Of a stretch of 64,000 bases of DNA, positions 39,845-50,544 are shown one piece after another (positions within the stretch are counted from its first letter, which is position 1; each line of letters starts with the position of its first letter). Origin of the DNA: Athripsodes cinereus (taxonomy: Eukaryota > Arthropoda > Insecta > Trichoptera > Leptoceridae). The notes below the pieces were generated by a model that saw only the letters and a list, made by a program, of their open reading frames with translations, had not been told where the DNA came from and did not search any database. The position numbers and the translations under genes were made by a program. The stretch spans positions 6,381,572 through 6,445,571 of the forward strand of contig OX388325.1 of the NCBI GenBank assembly GCA_947579605.1, in the 5' to 3' direction.

Positions 39845-39960
39845 GATGTCTCTCCAGCCAAAAAAAGAAACACCGCTAAAGACGAGTCTCAGGCTCATGT
39901 ATAAAAGGTGCGTAGTTCGATCTATTTAGGTTTATTCCAAAAACCCAGATACATTTTAAA
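39845..39960 (+). mobile_element. SINE-D, heavily decayed
   Basis: GACGAGTCTCAGGCTCATGT, GTAGTTCGATCTA, and the tail AAAAACCCAGATACATTTTA. Confidence 0.45.
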
Positions 39961-40316
39961 AGAAGTATTTTTGAACACAAATTAAAACAAGTGTTTTTTA
40001 CTTATTTAATCATAAAATAAATACAAAAATATTAATACATAATGTTGCCAAATCCCTGATGAGATTTTTGACTGCTCTGCATATATAGGCATTATAAATG
40101 TATCCACAAAAAATATCAAAGTACCCACGTGAAATATTGAATTTTATTGAATGTAAAAGAAAATTTGAACAAACTAAGGTCTGGTTCAGAATGAACGTCA
40201 CCATAAGAACACACCCCAATGGAAATATCAAGCCTAAGACCATCATTGCAAATCGCAAAGACTAGAGATATTTGCAAAGCGTGCCGACGTACAGCAAATA
40301 TACCAACCAACATACA

Positions 40317-40706
40317 ATGGTTTAAAGCACAAAAGACACATGTCCACTATTTAGGTAAAATGAGTTAATATATGCACAAGATCATTTACAATGTCATCTA
40401 TGTCCTGAGTACATGATTACCAATAATACTTATATTATTATCGAAATATTTAACAAAAACTAAATGCCACCCATTCTTAAATTAACATTTTTTTGTGCAC
40501 AGATGTAACATGTCACATAAGATATTTGAGAATGCATTTACATCGACTTTCTTGATTCTTAAAAAGCACATGTCCATTGTCCATCATGGACGTCTTCTGG
40601 ATTAATTAAAAATTAATTAATTAATTAATTGAACATCTTAAACTTTCGAAACCTTTTTTCTCTAAACTGTCAAATGTGGACATGTGTCTTCTGTGCTTTA
40701 AACCAT
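40317..40706. mobile_element. TIR element, about 33-bp imperfect TIRs
   Basis: Left ATGGTTTAAAGCACAAAAGA and CACATGTCCAC are mirrored on the right (GTGGACATGTGTCTTCTGTG, CTTTAAACCAT) with one mismatch. Length 390 bp, non-coding. No obvious TSD; superfamily unknown. Confidence 0.75.
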
Positions 40707-40942
40707 CGAATGAACTAAATCAATATTCTTATATCGACTGCCCAGTTCCAAAACTTAACAAGTAGAAAAATGTCTTATATTCGAGAAATCGACATTTTTG
40801 TAATTTTGCTATATTTATAATATTCTTTAAAAACACAACAGAAAGTGAAATATACTATAAAATAATTGCACTGTTAAAGACGTACGTTAGTTAGTTAAAC
40901 ATTCGAAATGTTTATTTGTGGAATTGAAAATAGGTACCTTTA

Positions 40943-41190
40943 TTACACTTCACGCGATCATGGCACATCCCACAAATGGGGTAGCCGGCAGAACAGCTGC
41001 ATGTGATAAACATGCAGGCCGTCTTCTCTGTGCCAATAAAAAATAAGACATTCAAGATGGGTGGCAAACCTCATCGCTGAATTTGAGATATAATATGCTT
41101 TTATTTTAAGAACACCTGCTTTTTAAATACACTTGAAAACTTACGGAAAAGAGTAGGAGAAAAAAATTTTACCGGGTTCTCCACGGCACT
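40943..41190 (-). mobile_element. Family A, near full length
   Basis: Starts CACGCGATCATGGCACATCC, includes GGGTAGCCGGCAGAACAGC and GATGGGTGGCAAACCTCATC, ends ACCGGGTTCTCCACGGC. Good minus-strand copy. Confidence 0.85.
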
Positions 41191-41785
41191 TACCTTTGTT
41201 ATTTTTTTTCATAACTTTATATTTAATATATAAAGGGAACCGCGTATTTTTTATAGTTATTTGTAATATTAATGCCTTATGATTGGTAATAACTAGCATT
41301 TCACTGCCAAATTTGGTAGAAAATCACGTTTAATTTTATTTTATTTTATTCAAAAACTTATATGTATTTTGTGTACATACATATAAGTCTCCTTATTTTC
41401 TTAATATGTATTCTCTGTAGATTTTTATTGTCATGATATGTTTATTGAGCACATAGATGCTTGACTAATTATTAGTATACCATAGATTTAAATTTTGCGT
41501 ATAGATTGTGGAGTATCTGTACTACATACCTGTATTATTTTATGATACTTATTTTGAATGTTGTTCATCGCTAATGCTTAGCGTAGGTACTAGTGTCTAG
41601 TGAATACAAGTTCAGCACGTATCGATTGTAGTATAATTATATTTTAATTTTCTTTATAATTTTATTGTCACCAGTTGGGTAGAATTTGTTTTTATTTTAT
41701 CTTTTATCGATTCAACGGATTTACTATAGTAGCAATGATACCTATAGATGCATAATGTTGTTATTGTATGTATACCCGTATGTAT
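41191..41785. other. No gene seen
   Basis: AT-rich, with no supported feature. Confidence 0.5.
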
Positions 41786-41793
41786 GTTGCATT

Positions 41794-42176
41794 TAGTGAT
41801 GTGAGTAGAGAAAATTCTCCGGAGAAATTTCTCGAGAACGAGAAATTTCTCCGAGAATTGAAGAGAAATTTCTCTGATTTTTTCCCATGGGGATTCCCCT
41901 ATTATTTATTGGCGATAATGCGGCGGAATTCCCCTACAAAATATATGAAAAAATATCCGGTATTGACTAACTTTAATTGTAGCAATATTGGTGATAAATT
42001 GTCTCAACATTTGTACATTGTTATTGATTGATTGAATAAAGTACTGATTTATTATTATTTTACTGTTAGATAAAAAAAAAAAAAATTCTCGGTAAATTCT
42101 CTACTTCGAGAAATTTACCGAGAAATTTCTCGGTAAATTTCTCCAAAAATTATTTCTTGAGAATTCCACAACACTA
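41794..42176. mobile_element. hAT-like non-autonomous element, 8-bp TSD
   Basis: GTTGCATT at 41786-41793 and 42177-42184 is an exact 8-bp duplication. Ends are TAGTGATGTG and CACAACACTA, imperfect inverted repeats. The interior near both ends is packed with GAGAAATTTCTC-like and CTCGGTAAATT motifs in both orientations. Eight-bp TSDs and short TAGTG-type TIRs fit hAT. The centre holds a LINE 3' fragment (41967-42060). No transposase. Confidence 0.85.
41967..42060 (+). mobile_element. LINE 3' fragment inside hAT-like element
   Basis: CTTTAATTGTAGCAATATTG, AAATTGTCTCAACATTTGTA, ATTGATTGAATAAAGTA; nearly the same as 7163-7255. Either captured by the hAT-like element or inserted into it. Confidence 0.6.
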
Positions 42177-42184
42177 GTTGCATT

Positions 42185-42330
42185 TATGTTGTACAGTTGA
42201 ATGTGAGATGTATATCTTTTTATAATTTGTATTTTTGTAGCAGACGTGAAATGTAATTTTTTTTATTTTATCTTGCAATATTATTTTTTGTACAAGGCGA
42301 TTGCCGTATATTTCATAAATAAATAAAAAA
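42185..42330 (+). mobile_element. LINE 3' end fragment (GGC..GCC tail)
   Basis: TTTTTTGTACAAGGCGATTG, CCGTATATTTCATAAATAAA and TAAAAAA: the GGC..GCCGT..AAATA tail seen at 33525 and 59945. Confidence 0.5.
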
Positions 42331-43039
42331 AAAGTGTAATAATTGGAAGAGTGGCGTTGATTGTGTGTATTACCAATTGAATCAAAGAAATTTAAAACTA
42401 GAAATTATCGACTTGTCGAGTTATAGAACTAAACAGTTGAATTATTGTGATCATTACGTTCCTAATGGGTTCTTGTAGGTTAGCTTGATGTAAATATACG
42501 TAACGTATTATACACATAACTATATTTTAGTGAAGCATTAAGAATTCTTCAGTTGTTATTTACAATTATGTGAACCATGTACTTGAACTTGAAGCATACT
42601 CGTATAATAGGTATGTTTGCGGCTCTGTTTCATTGATATTATCATAATAATTTTCATATTTATATCTCTCTGTATACATTGCTATTTACTTTATGTCGAT
42701 TGTTATAAGTAAATTTCTACTACTACTTCGTCTAGTCATCAACAGGGACATTTCTGCCTACTACGACTTGTATACCATCATTGCATATTCAAAAAGGGAC
42801 ATATGAATTCATAAATGTTATGACAGTTCCAGAATAAACTGCTCATAATGACATCATAACCATTTTATAAAGTGATTCTTAGTATCAAATATTAAAATTC
42901 AATACTTAAAGAATAATATCACATGCCAATAAAAAGTCCAAACTACAATTTTAATGCCTTAATGAACACTTTTAAAAAAGTATACCCAAATAAAAATGTG
43001 TGCACATGTCTCTTTTTTGAATATGCAACGACGATACAG
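42331..43039. other. No gene seen
   Basis: AT-rich, no supported feature. ATTGAATCAAAG..TTCGACTTGTCGAGTT near 42380-42425 resembles 56655-56700, so an old repeat may be present. Confidence 0.45.
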
Positions 43040-43318
43040 CTGTCAGGTTCTACGTTGCCCAGAAAACTCTGGTGTACCTTGAACAGACTGAGGAATGGTG
43101 TCGGATGCACAGCGTCACACCTACATCAATGGGGATTCGCAGACTCTCCGTTACGTGTGTGTGTGGTGCTGACCAAACAACAGACCACGTGTTGAAAATA
43201 TGTCCGCAATACTCGTATGATGGCGGGTTGCAAGCACTTAGTTTAGGGTCGGACGATGCAATTTGTCGGCTGTGTAGCCTTGGGATACAAATATGACGGG
43301 TATAACCCATAAGAAGAA
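43040..43318 (+). pseudogene. LINE-G ORF2 C-terminal remnant, frameshifted
   Basis: Translation gives LPRKLWCTLNRLRNGVGCTA then, in another frame, CVCGADQTTDHVLKICPQYS: the LNRLR and C.CG...T..H....CP motifs that close many non-LTR ORF2 proteins. At least one frameshift separates them (about 43150). Ends GGGTATAACCCATAAGAAGA. A second copy of this 3' end is at 43967-44012 on the minus strand and a homologous coding remnant at 48190-48575. Confidence 0.7.
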
Positions 43319-43324
43319 GAGAAT

Positions 43325-43380
43325 CACGGTAGTACCCATAATGCAAGATTAATTTCTTAGTATTGGACCAACTCGATTTC
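43325..43380 (+). mobile_element. SINE-E fragment
   Basis: GTAGTACCCATAATGCAAGA and TTAGTATTGGACCAACTCGA, diverged. Confidence 0.55.
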
Positions 43381-43800
43381 ATTCATTCATCGCCCTCAAC
43401 GCTCCTCTCGGGAGCACAGGGCAGAAACCGGCCTCCTCCATTCAGAGCGTCTCTGCGCCAATTGTGTCACCTCTTTCCACGACATTCCCTGCGCTCTGAT
43501 GTCATTGTCATAGGAACGGTGTATTGTGAAAGAGGGACACCCGGGTCGACGGAATCCTTGCGGATGGAAGAACAGTGGGCCTAGTCAAAACACATTTAAG
43601 CGTTACGTTTTCGTTCAAAAGCGGACGACGTTGCGAGAACGCGTCAATTTTCGTAGCTAAAATACACAAGTAGCTCCGAAAATTGACGCGTTCTCGCAAC
43701 CTCGTCTTGTTTGAACGAAAACGAAACGAAAACGTAACGCTTAAATGTATTTTGACTAGGCCTACAGTGCTCTTTTTGGTCAACTATCACGTCTCGATTT
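43381..43800 (-). pseudogene. LINE-F 3' end, split by foldback MITE
   Basis: Same sequence as 37314-37735 (GCTCCTCTCGGGAGCACAGG, ATTCAGAGCGTCTCTGCGCC, GGAACGGTGTATTGTGAAAG) as far as GAAGAACAGTG. The MITE at 43576-43764 then interrupts it, and it resumes with AGTGCTCTTTTTGGTCAACT. 3' tail is ATGAATGA-like. Confidence 0.75.
43576..43764. mobile_element. Foldback MITE, copy 4, CAG TSD
   Basis: 189-bp hairpin with direct CAG at 43573-43575 and 43765-43767. The uninterrupted LINE-F sequence GAACAGTGCTCTTTTTGG at 37510-37530 shows the pre-insertion site, so the 3-bp duplication is firm. About 10 bp longer than the other copies through a repeated ACGAAAACG segment. Confidence 0.92.
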
Positions 43801-43914
43801 ACATGTTATGTTATCTAATTCGTGAATCGTGATAAGACACTATATTTGTTAGTCTGGGCGACTTGTCCTTTTCCGGAGGCTCCACGGAATTAAAACAATA
43901 ATACTGATTGAAAT

Positions 43915-44012
43915 ATATTTAGCTGCTCTGCTGGCTACCTCACTTGTGAGATATGCCGTGATTCTTCTTCTTATGGGTTATACCCGTCATATTCGTATCC
44001 CAAGGCCCCGTT
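43915..44012 (+). mobile_element. Family A 3' scrap joined to LINE-G 3' end
   Basis: 43915-43966 has GCTCTGCTGGCTACCTCACT and GAGATATGCCGTGATT (family A, plus). It is followed directly by TTCTTCTTCTTATGGGTTAT, the minus-strand LINE-G 3' tail. Confidence 0.55.
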
Positions 44013-44605
44013 AAATAAACAAATAGCAATATAAAATCTTTCTTGCAAGAATGGCATGTGTAAAAAAAACAACAAATTATAATGGTCTTTGGGTCAATTT
44101 ATTAAGAGAACTAATTCACTGATCTGAATAGACGTTCTAACGTTCTCAAGAGGAACATTTAAAAGCTTCTTTGCAGAATAATAATTAACATAATTTACCA
44201 AGACTTGAACGAATTTTAAATACACATATTATTATATTGTACTGCTGTATAGAAGAAATGAACATTAAAAATCACACAATGGAATGGAAAAAATGTAATA
44301 ATTATAAATGTATTTCTTTCTTGATGTCATTAGAGCAGAAAAAAATGCTTATATATTATAATTCGCAACCCAAAGAACCGGGTTATACTACGCAGGCTTC
44401 ATCTTTTTTTTTCTCCTTGTGCACTTATTAGTCCCACATGGTGGTGGGGTCTGCCTTTCTTGTTTTTTTTTTATTTCGCCACCTGGTTCTGACGAGTGCA
44501 TCCTCATGGGAAACATCGCAGTTCCGCGTGTCTTGTCTCACTAGCTCGCGCCATCTAAGCTTTGGCTATTATGTAGAAGGTATGTAGTATGATTCGTTTA
44601 TTTGT
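44013..44605. other. No gene seen
   Basis: A GC-richer patch (44420-44565) has no ORF or recognised family. Confidence 0.45.
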
Positions 44606-44610
44606 TCATT

Positions 44611-44979
44611 CATACCATCACGGCATTTCCCATTAGCTAGCAGACCTTTGGCCAGTTTGGCCGGCCAGCCCTTCAGGCTGCCCACTATGGCGCCTCCGGT
44701 GAGGACAAGATTTGTTAAGTGTAGAATTTCGGATAAATGGAAGTCCCCAGACTTCTGCGGTATCTGAGTGGACGGTGGGTCCTTCAATGTATAGCTAGTT
44801 GTCCTCTTCGTGTCAATAAGTGTTAAGGAATTCATAATGGGAGACATACTTCATCGCTGAACTGAAGATGTAAAATGTCTTAAATGTGATGTTTTTCGAA
44901 AACCTACCTCTTACAGGACACCGGAAAACTAACTGAAAATGGTAAGAGACCTAGATTTTACCAAGGACTCCATGGAACT
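44611..44979 (-). mobile_element. Family A interrupted by family C
   Basis: CCATCACGGCATTTCCCATT..CTAGCAGACC then family C (44650-44785), then family A resumes with GCTAGTTGTCCTCTTCGTGT and ends AAGGACTCCATGGAAC. The break point is in the middle of the family A body. Confidence 0.7.
44650..44785 (+). repeat. Family C repeat inside family A
   Basis: GGCCGGCCAGCCCTTCAGGC, TGCCCACTATGGCGCCTCCG, GGATAAATGGAAGTCCCCAG, GAGTGGACGGTGGGTCC. Best copy of family C in the window. TSD not clear. Confidence 0.65.
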
Positions 44980-45021
44980 ATGGTAAATTAGTTTGATAAC
45001 ACTGAATAAGTAAAAATTAAG

Positions 45022-45242
45022 CTACACCATCATGGCATATCCCACAAGTGAGATAGCCAGCAGACCAGCAGCATGTTATAAACATGCAAGCATTCCTCTC
45101 CATGCCAATAAAAAATAAAGATATTTAGGATGAGTGGCAAACTTTATGATGTACAATGTCTCCATTTTTCGCCTTTTGCAGAACACTCGAAAGCTTACGG
45201 GAAAGAGTGGGAGTTCGATTTTTGCCGGATGCTCCACGGAAA
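45022..45242 (-). mobile_element. Family A, near full length
   Basis: CACCATCATGGCATATCCCA, GATAGCCAGCAGACCAGCAG, TGCCAATAAAAAATAAAGAT, GCCGGATGCTCCACGGAAAC. Confidence 0.85.
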
Positions 45243-45532
45243 CGAAAAAATAAAAAATAACTAAATAGAAGAAATCACTAACATATGTAGTGATAATCTT
45301 AGTGGTAAATTGATTTGTCGATTTTGTTAGGTATGCAACTTTTTTTTTTTCTCAAGACTAAGACATTTCTTGTAAGAGTGGAATCTTTGCTAGTCCACAT
45401 GTTGAGTGTATTAATTGTTACTGTTGACTGTTTGATTCTTTAATATTGTAAAAATAAAAAAAAAAACTGATGTGCAAAAAGAATAGGTAAGTATAATAAA
45501 TAATTGGTACCTACCTATATAAAAGACAATAG

Positions 45533-46234
45533 GGCCAATTCTGAATCTTGATGAACTAACTAAACTAACTAATAATAGTTGACTAATATTAGTCATTATA
45601 GTACAAATTCGTATTCAGTATTAGTTACGAACTATAAACAACTATAAATTCGATAACCACCAAGGGCAAATGGTAAAATCTATGGGACAAACAAATATTA
45701 GTCGGTGATGCCGCAATAAAAAATGTTTTTCACGTTCCGATTTACACTTCTGGCAACAATTTAATAGTTGTCGCGCGTGAAAATTGTGAAATGTCAGATT
45801 TGCCGGTATATTTTGACGTTCGCATTTGCGTCGGTGGTGGTGTATAATTTTACAATTTATAGATGCCAAGAGTTGCGAGGACCCTAAAAATATCCATTTT
45901 TTACTTTTTATTGAAAAAATAACTTTAAAATATAGCAATATTCTGCGGCAAAATGACAGCAACTAATAATATTCGCACATTAAAAATCGCGGATAAAATT
46001 CTGCAAAATACAACTAATTGTAGTTGTCAGATGTCAACTAAAATTTCGTTCTGAATACGAAATCCATAGATTCTTGAAATTTATAGTTGTACTAAGGTGT
46101 CAAAATGAACTAGCTAACTAAATTAGTTTTAGTACGGAAAACTGTGAATACGAATTTGAACTAAATATTATGACTCAACTATCTCCTTACACTTAGTTAG
46201 TGCAACTAAACTATGTTATGATTCAGAATTGGCC
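45533..46234. mobile_element. 702-bp TIR element, GGCCAATTCTGAATC ends
   Basis: Perfect 15-bp terminal inverted repeats GGCCAATTCTGAATC. Subterminal AACTAACTAA / TTAGTTAGTG motifs occur at both ends. Flanks CAATAG and ATAATA suggest ATA plus one extra G, so the TSD is unsettled. The interior has a 106-codon minus-strand ORF (45642-45962) that I do not recognise; it may be chance. Probably a non-autonomous DNA transposon. Confidence 0.8.
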
Positions 46235-46254
46235 ATAATATCACCTTATTTGGT

Positions 46255-46330
46255 AGTTAGTTCTCCAGACGGGTTGCGAACTCGCAACCTATTCTTTACG
46301 CGAGGTGTGCTGTGTCATGCCAAGAGATTT
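46255..46330 (-). repeat. tRNA-like motif, possible SINE scrap
   Basis: Minus strand has GACACAGCACACCTCGCGTA and a GGTTGCGAGTTCGCAACC block resembling a B box/T arm. No complete cloverleaf. Confidence 0.3.
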
Positions 46331-47025
46331 GAAAATTTCTCATAAACCCCAATAACAGCTTCACGTGTCTTCATAAAAATAATCATGTCTTAATTATTAT
46401 TGATGTCTGAGACTAATAATTAAATGCGTGCAAAAATCACAGACACATCGTTGTATGTAAATAATAACGATCGTGGTTATTTATAACGTTTACAGAGACA
46501 GGTCAAAAAGTAACATTGTTATCTGAGAATATACCTATTTACATGAGAATTTGTGCGAGTATCATCATGAATACATATTATAATGTTGCATTGTTTACGA
46601 AATAACTGTTATTTTCTATCTTCAATAATGATAAAATTATTATGTTAAAAAGCCAAGTAACGAATATCTCAGTTTATGTAATAAAATGCTATAATAATAA
46701 CGATATGTAAATGATATTATTAGTATGGGAACTGTGATATTATTGTGTTATTGTTTATAGCATAATATTGTAATTGATTGTTTTATTTCTTGTGTTTTTG
46801 TTTTATATTTGGTATTATTATTATGATAATAATAATAGTTAAAAGTCAGTCAAGATGCTCCTAATGATAATTGTGTTATTGATGATGTGATTTTAATGGG
46901 TCTTGTAGATGAATGCAAATTTTCTCTTGATGATAAATTGTTGCTTTTTTTATGCAGGTTTAATGAGGGAGCAATTATGTTTTCTAACCGGTTTTAATGT
47001 GTCAATAATTAACATCCTTAGAAGT
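46331..47025. other. No gene seen
   Basis: AT-rich with ATTATTATTATT runs, no supported feature. Confidence 0.5.
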
Positions 47026-47029
47026 TAAT

Positions 47030-47280
47030 TATTCCCTTACGCCGTATCCCAAGTGGGGTAGGCAGAGAGAACGGGACACCTTTACATACTTTCGCTTCTT
47101 CTACATTCATGCAATTTCTCAAACACGCACGTCGATTCCTCTTGCTCAATACATGGCCGTCCTTAAGATTTGATCAACGTAATCAATGAACGTAGTTTTC
47201 GGACGCTGGCGCTTGTACAGATAAGTATAATAATATCTTTTTTGTCATCCTTTCCTCGTTCGACATTTCCGTACCGTTAC
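47030..47280 (-). pseudogene. RTE LINE 3' fragment
   Basis: TTCCCTTACGCCGTATCCCA, AGTGGGGTAGGCAGAGAGAA, then the minus-strand GRP/LEHVDQ region (TTGATCAACGTAATCAATGA, TTTTCGGACGC). Diverged; the frame is broken. Confidence 0.72.
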
Positions 47281-47289
47281 TTATTTAAC

Positions 47290-47400
47290 TGTACCCACCG
47301 ACCACCCGTATAGCGCAGAAGTCTGAAGACTTCCATTTATTCGGAATTCTACACTTAACAAATTTTGTCCACACCGGAGGCGCCATAGTGGGCAGCCTGT
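47290..47400 (-). repeat. Family C copy
   Basis: CACCGACCACCCGTATAGCG, CAGAAGTCTGAAGACTTCCA, GGAGGCGCCATAGTGGGCAG. Directly follows the RTE fragment. Confidence 0.65.
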
Positions 47401-48185
47401 GGAGTGAAATAAAAGGAATAAAGAAGAACTGTGTCAAAGTTAAAATAATAATAAAAAAAATACAATTCAACAAAACCAGTGAAGCGATTGAACAAACGTA
47501 TAAAAGAACAATCACATTGTTATTGTGAATTCACAGAGGCTGCTGTTATTATGCCATTTATATTATTATTATTATTAATAGTATAATAGGTAAGAACAAC
47601 AACACAATGGTGATTTACCGTTTTTCTTAATGAATCGTTGCAATTATTATATAATCATACGCAGATTCCACTTGTATAAACAGAACAATTTATTATTTGC
47701 ATACGGTACTATACAAAACGATAACAGTCTTTATATTGTCCGTGAATTATACGAAAAACAATTGATCTTCCATTCTTTATGCACTGTAAGCTTTCAAGTT
47801 AATAATTAAAATCTTATAAAAGTTAACAATTAGCCACAAGACCACGCCACTCTGCCCGAAAAAAGAATATTCTTCTTCTTCTGCTTTATTTAGAACTGCG
47901 TTCTGTTGCTCTCGGAGCCTGTTTTTGGGAGGTGGATGCCCAGTTATCTCTCCATTGTTTGAGTAGTCTTCCTGGGGGTCTGCTTCCTGTTAATCACTCG
48001 TTTTCTGCTTTCCTCGCCACTCAATTTGAACTTGCTCTCTCCAAATGATTTTTCCTAAAGCGTCTTCTTTCTCTTGGAAAAATCAAAAACGGATCACTTC
48101 AATTAGTTATTAATATTTAGGCTGTTTAAGAAACGATATTTGGAGGAACAAAACCATGAGAACATCCTGTAATGTTCCCATCTAT
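47401..48185. other. No gene seen; possible LINE UTR
   Basis: TTCTTCTTCTTCTGC at 47872 followed by moderately GC sequence to 48070 looks like a minus-strand LINE 3' end with an (AAG)n tail, perhaps of the LINE-G remnant next to it. Confidence 0.4.
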
Positions 48186-48189
48186 ACTT

Positions 48190-48575
48190 ACTTTACTTTT
48201 CGGGTCCGGACTTCAGACTTTGCCACTCCAGTATTCAGCGACGTATATCGCTCTGTCATTCGCCATCAATAGGTCACTCTCATTACATGCATTCTGCATG
48301 AGCGGGCATTGCAATAAATGAGAACCACTCTGCACTTCCCCACAGTCACAGCTAATGTCCTCCTCATCCAAAAAGCCCGACCTCTGCTAGTAACTTTTGC
48401 ACCTACTCACCCCAACCCTTAGCCTGTTCAGTGTCTTCCACGTGGGGTACCTCAGACTATGCGCGGTGTTTGCGCTTTCGGATGGCATCATCCATGGATT
48501 GCCGCCAAGTTCCTGCTTCCACAATTCCTCTTTACGGGTACTCCCAATACTCACTCTCTTTCGCTGCACGTGATT
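48190..48575 (-). pseudogene. LINE-G ORF2 C-terminal remnant
   Basis: The minus-strand frame 48569-48387 gives LRYPTWKTLNRLRVGVSRCK before a stop. Shifting frame gives a C.CG..Q...H....CP pattern and a trailing YVAEYW. Homologous to 43040-43318. Region before LNRLR is larger here. No RT motifs are included. Confidence 0.6.
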
Positions 48576-48612
48576 GTGCTTTAGTCAATTCATAACTTAA
48601 TTTATTTCTCCA

Positions 48613-48855
48613 TTAATGCTTTGACTACATTTCTCACAAGTCGTGTAGCCAGTTGATAAACTATATGTAATCAACAAATAAGTAGTCATCTCTGTACCAA
48701 TAAAACTATAAAACATACATACATACTGGGTGGCATGCCTCATCGCTGCCTAATTAAAAATATTAAATACCTTATTTGTGATCTGTTTTTAACATTAGAA
48801 TAACTGAAAACTTACCTAAAAACCTATTTTTGCAGAGCAATACCATGCAATATTT
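48613..48855 (-). mobile_element. Family A, decayed
   Basis: ACTACATTTCTCACAAGTCG, TGTAGCCAGTTGATAAAC, TACTGGGTGGCATGCCTCAT, GAAAACTTACCTAAAAACC. Confidence 0.65.
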
Positions 48856-49181
48856 GCATATCTTATATGTACCTAATAATCATCGTATATAACAGATTGT
48901 TACGTTTAATTGTAAAACTTACTGTTTCTATTACTTGTTGTCTAACAAGTTGTTGATTGTCGTACCTAACTGTTATTTTTCACAATGAATTGACTACTAA
49001 TTGATAACTACTATTATTTTTAACTGTTGTTATTTATTTTTCTCTCACATTTAATGATTACAATACCTACATTGTGATAATTCGATCGTTATGCCATTGT
49101 TTTCATTGCAACTGTTGACCTATTGAACGGTAATTCTCGCTGTTTACCCGTTGATTATTATAATATATATAATTATTTAAA

Positions 49182-49410
49182 CATAATAACATGTATAGAC
49201 AATTCACACAGATCAAGTAAGTCCCAAACTAAGATGTGAATTCTGTATTTTGGGTAGGTACTACAACGAAGATTAAACAAGGCACTAAACACCCAGACCT
49301 AGGACAATTTGAAAAAAGTCGTTCTTTATTTTGCCCTGGCCGGGAATCGAAGCCGAGATATCGAGACGACTCAAAGACGAGAGCGTCTCTTCCACACCAC
49401 ACTGGTCGTC
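49182..49410 (-). mobile_element. SINE-E, head to tail
   Basis: The minus strand starts GACGACCAGTGTGGTGTGGA (A-box region) and has GGCTTCGATTCCCGGCC (B box). It ends with the TTTGGGACTTACTTGATCTG and TGTGAATTGTCTATACATGT tail. Provides the exact empty junction for the MITE at 430. Internal small deletion relative to 57598-57853. Confidence 0.82.
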
Positions 49411-49679
49411 ATTACACGAGAAGGTGCGGCAACAATTGGTGTTATATGTATGAGTTTTCGATAGTTTGGAGATTTAGACAGATTGTTTTAAGACAGACTG
49501 ACATACGAGTTGTTATTATTATACAGTATACCTACCTATTTATTGGCTTATGGAAAGATTTTATTTTGAAAAAAAGATTTTGCACTCTTTTCTGCAAGTT
49601 TTTGAGTTGGTATCCTGTAAAAAATAGTTTTTCGTAAAACACTAAGAATAAGACATTTGAAAGGAAATTTTATCAATAT

Positions 49680-50195
49680 TAAAGTTCACATAGCTGATGC
49701 TCGTAAGAGGTGGATTGACTTGTGGATGGACATATCACTCAAGATATAGGTCGATCCAGGTCCAAATCGCAAGAAAACCTTGGTTTCACAAATCGAAATT
49801 TAATAGATCTGAAATTACTGCCATATTATGTCGAATGCGATTTGGACACTGTAGACTGGACGCTCATCTTTTTAAAATTCAACATGTTGAAAGTCTATAC
49901 TGTGAGTGTGGCCTAGACGAGGAGACGCTTGACCATGTTTTCCTGGGGTGCCCTATCAGGGATGCGTATGATATTTTCGTTGATGCTCTTCAAAACGATT
50001 GCCAATTCCCCCTGAATATGACATCCGAATCAATCCATTTGTCCCTTCTCAAATCGATGAAGGCCAATTTTATTATTCTGTGATGACTATCTTCTTGACG
50101 ATTTAATTACATTTAGAGACTGTTTTTGGCACAAATCATCCTAGTATGATGCTATGTATGTCATAAATGAAAGAAAAAAAAAATAAAGTTCACAT
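49680..50195 (+). pseudogene. I-clade LINE 3' end, truncated, 12-bp TSD
   Basis: TAAAGTTCACAT at 49680-49691 and 50184-50195 flanks a 492-bp insertion. The coding part corresponds to the end of I-clade ORF2: ADARKRWIDLWMDISLK, then a frameshift, then KPWFHKSKFNRSEITAILCR and the CECGLDEETLDHVFLGCP zinc motif. The stop lies at 50081-50083. The 3' UTR (GGCACAAATCATCCTAGTAT, then ATGCTATGTATGTCATAAAT) ends in an A-rich tail. The frameshift is the only clear damage besides truncation. Confidence 0.85.
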
Positions 50196-50544
50196 TATCT
50201 TCATTTCAACGTTACGATGGTTCGGCCACGTGGAACGAATGAATGTTATAGAGTAGGTATTTGAATATGAATCAACTAATTGAATAACAACTCCTTGATG
50301 TTATTGTTTTGATCGCTGTGCGTAAGTTTTTGTTTTGAGTACACCACTTTTGGGTTAATTATCCTGTTGAACTTGATTGGTTATCCTTTATAAGGACAAT
50401 AAGTAATTAACTTTATTGCGGCATTAAACCGGTGACATAAAATTCACCTAATGGTAAATTTTACCTACATTTAAAGAGGTCAAATTTTATTTTTAACATA
50501 AACACGAGTGCATAACCCGGTTAAAAATAATGTATCTTTTTTCG

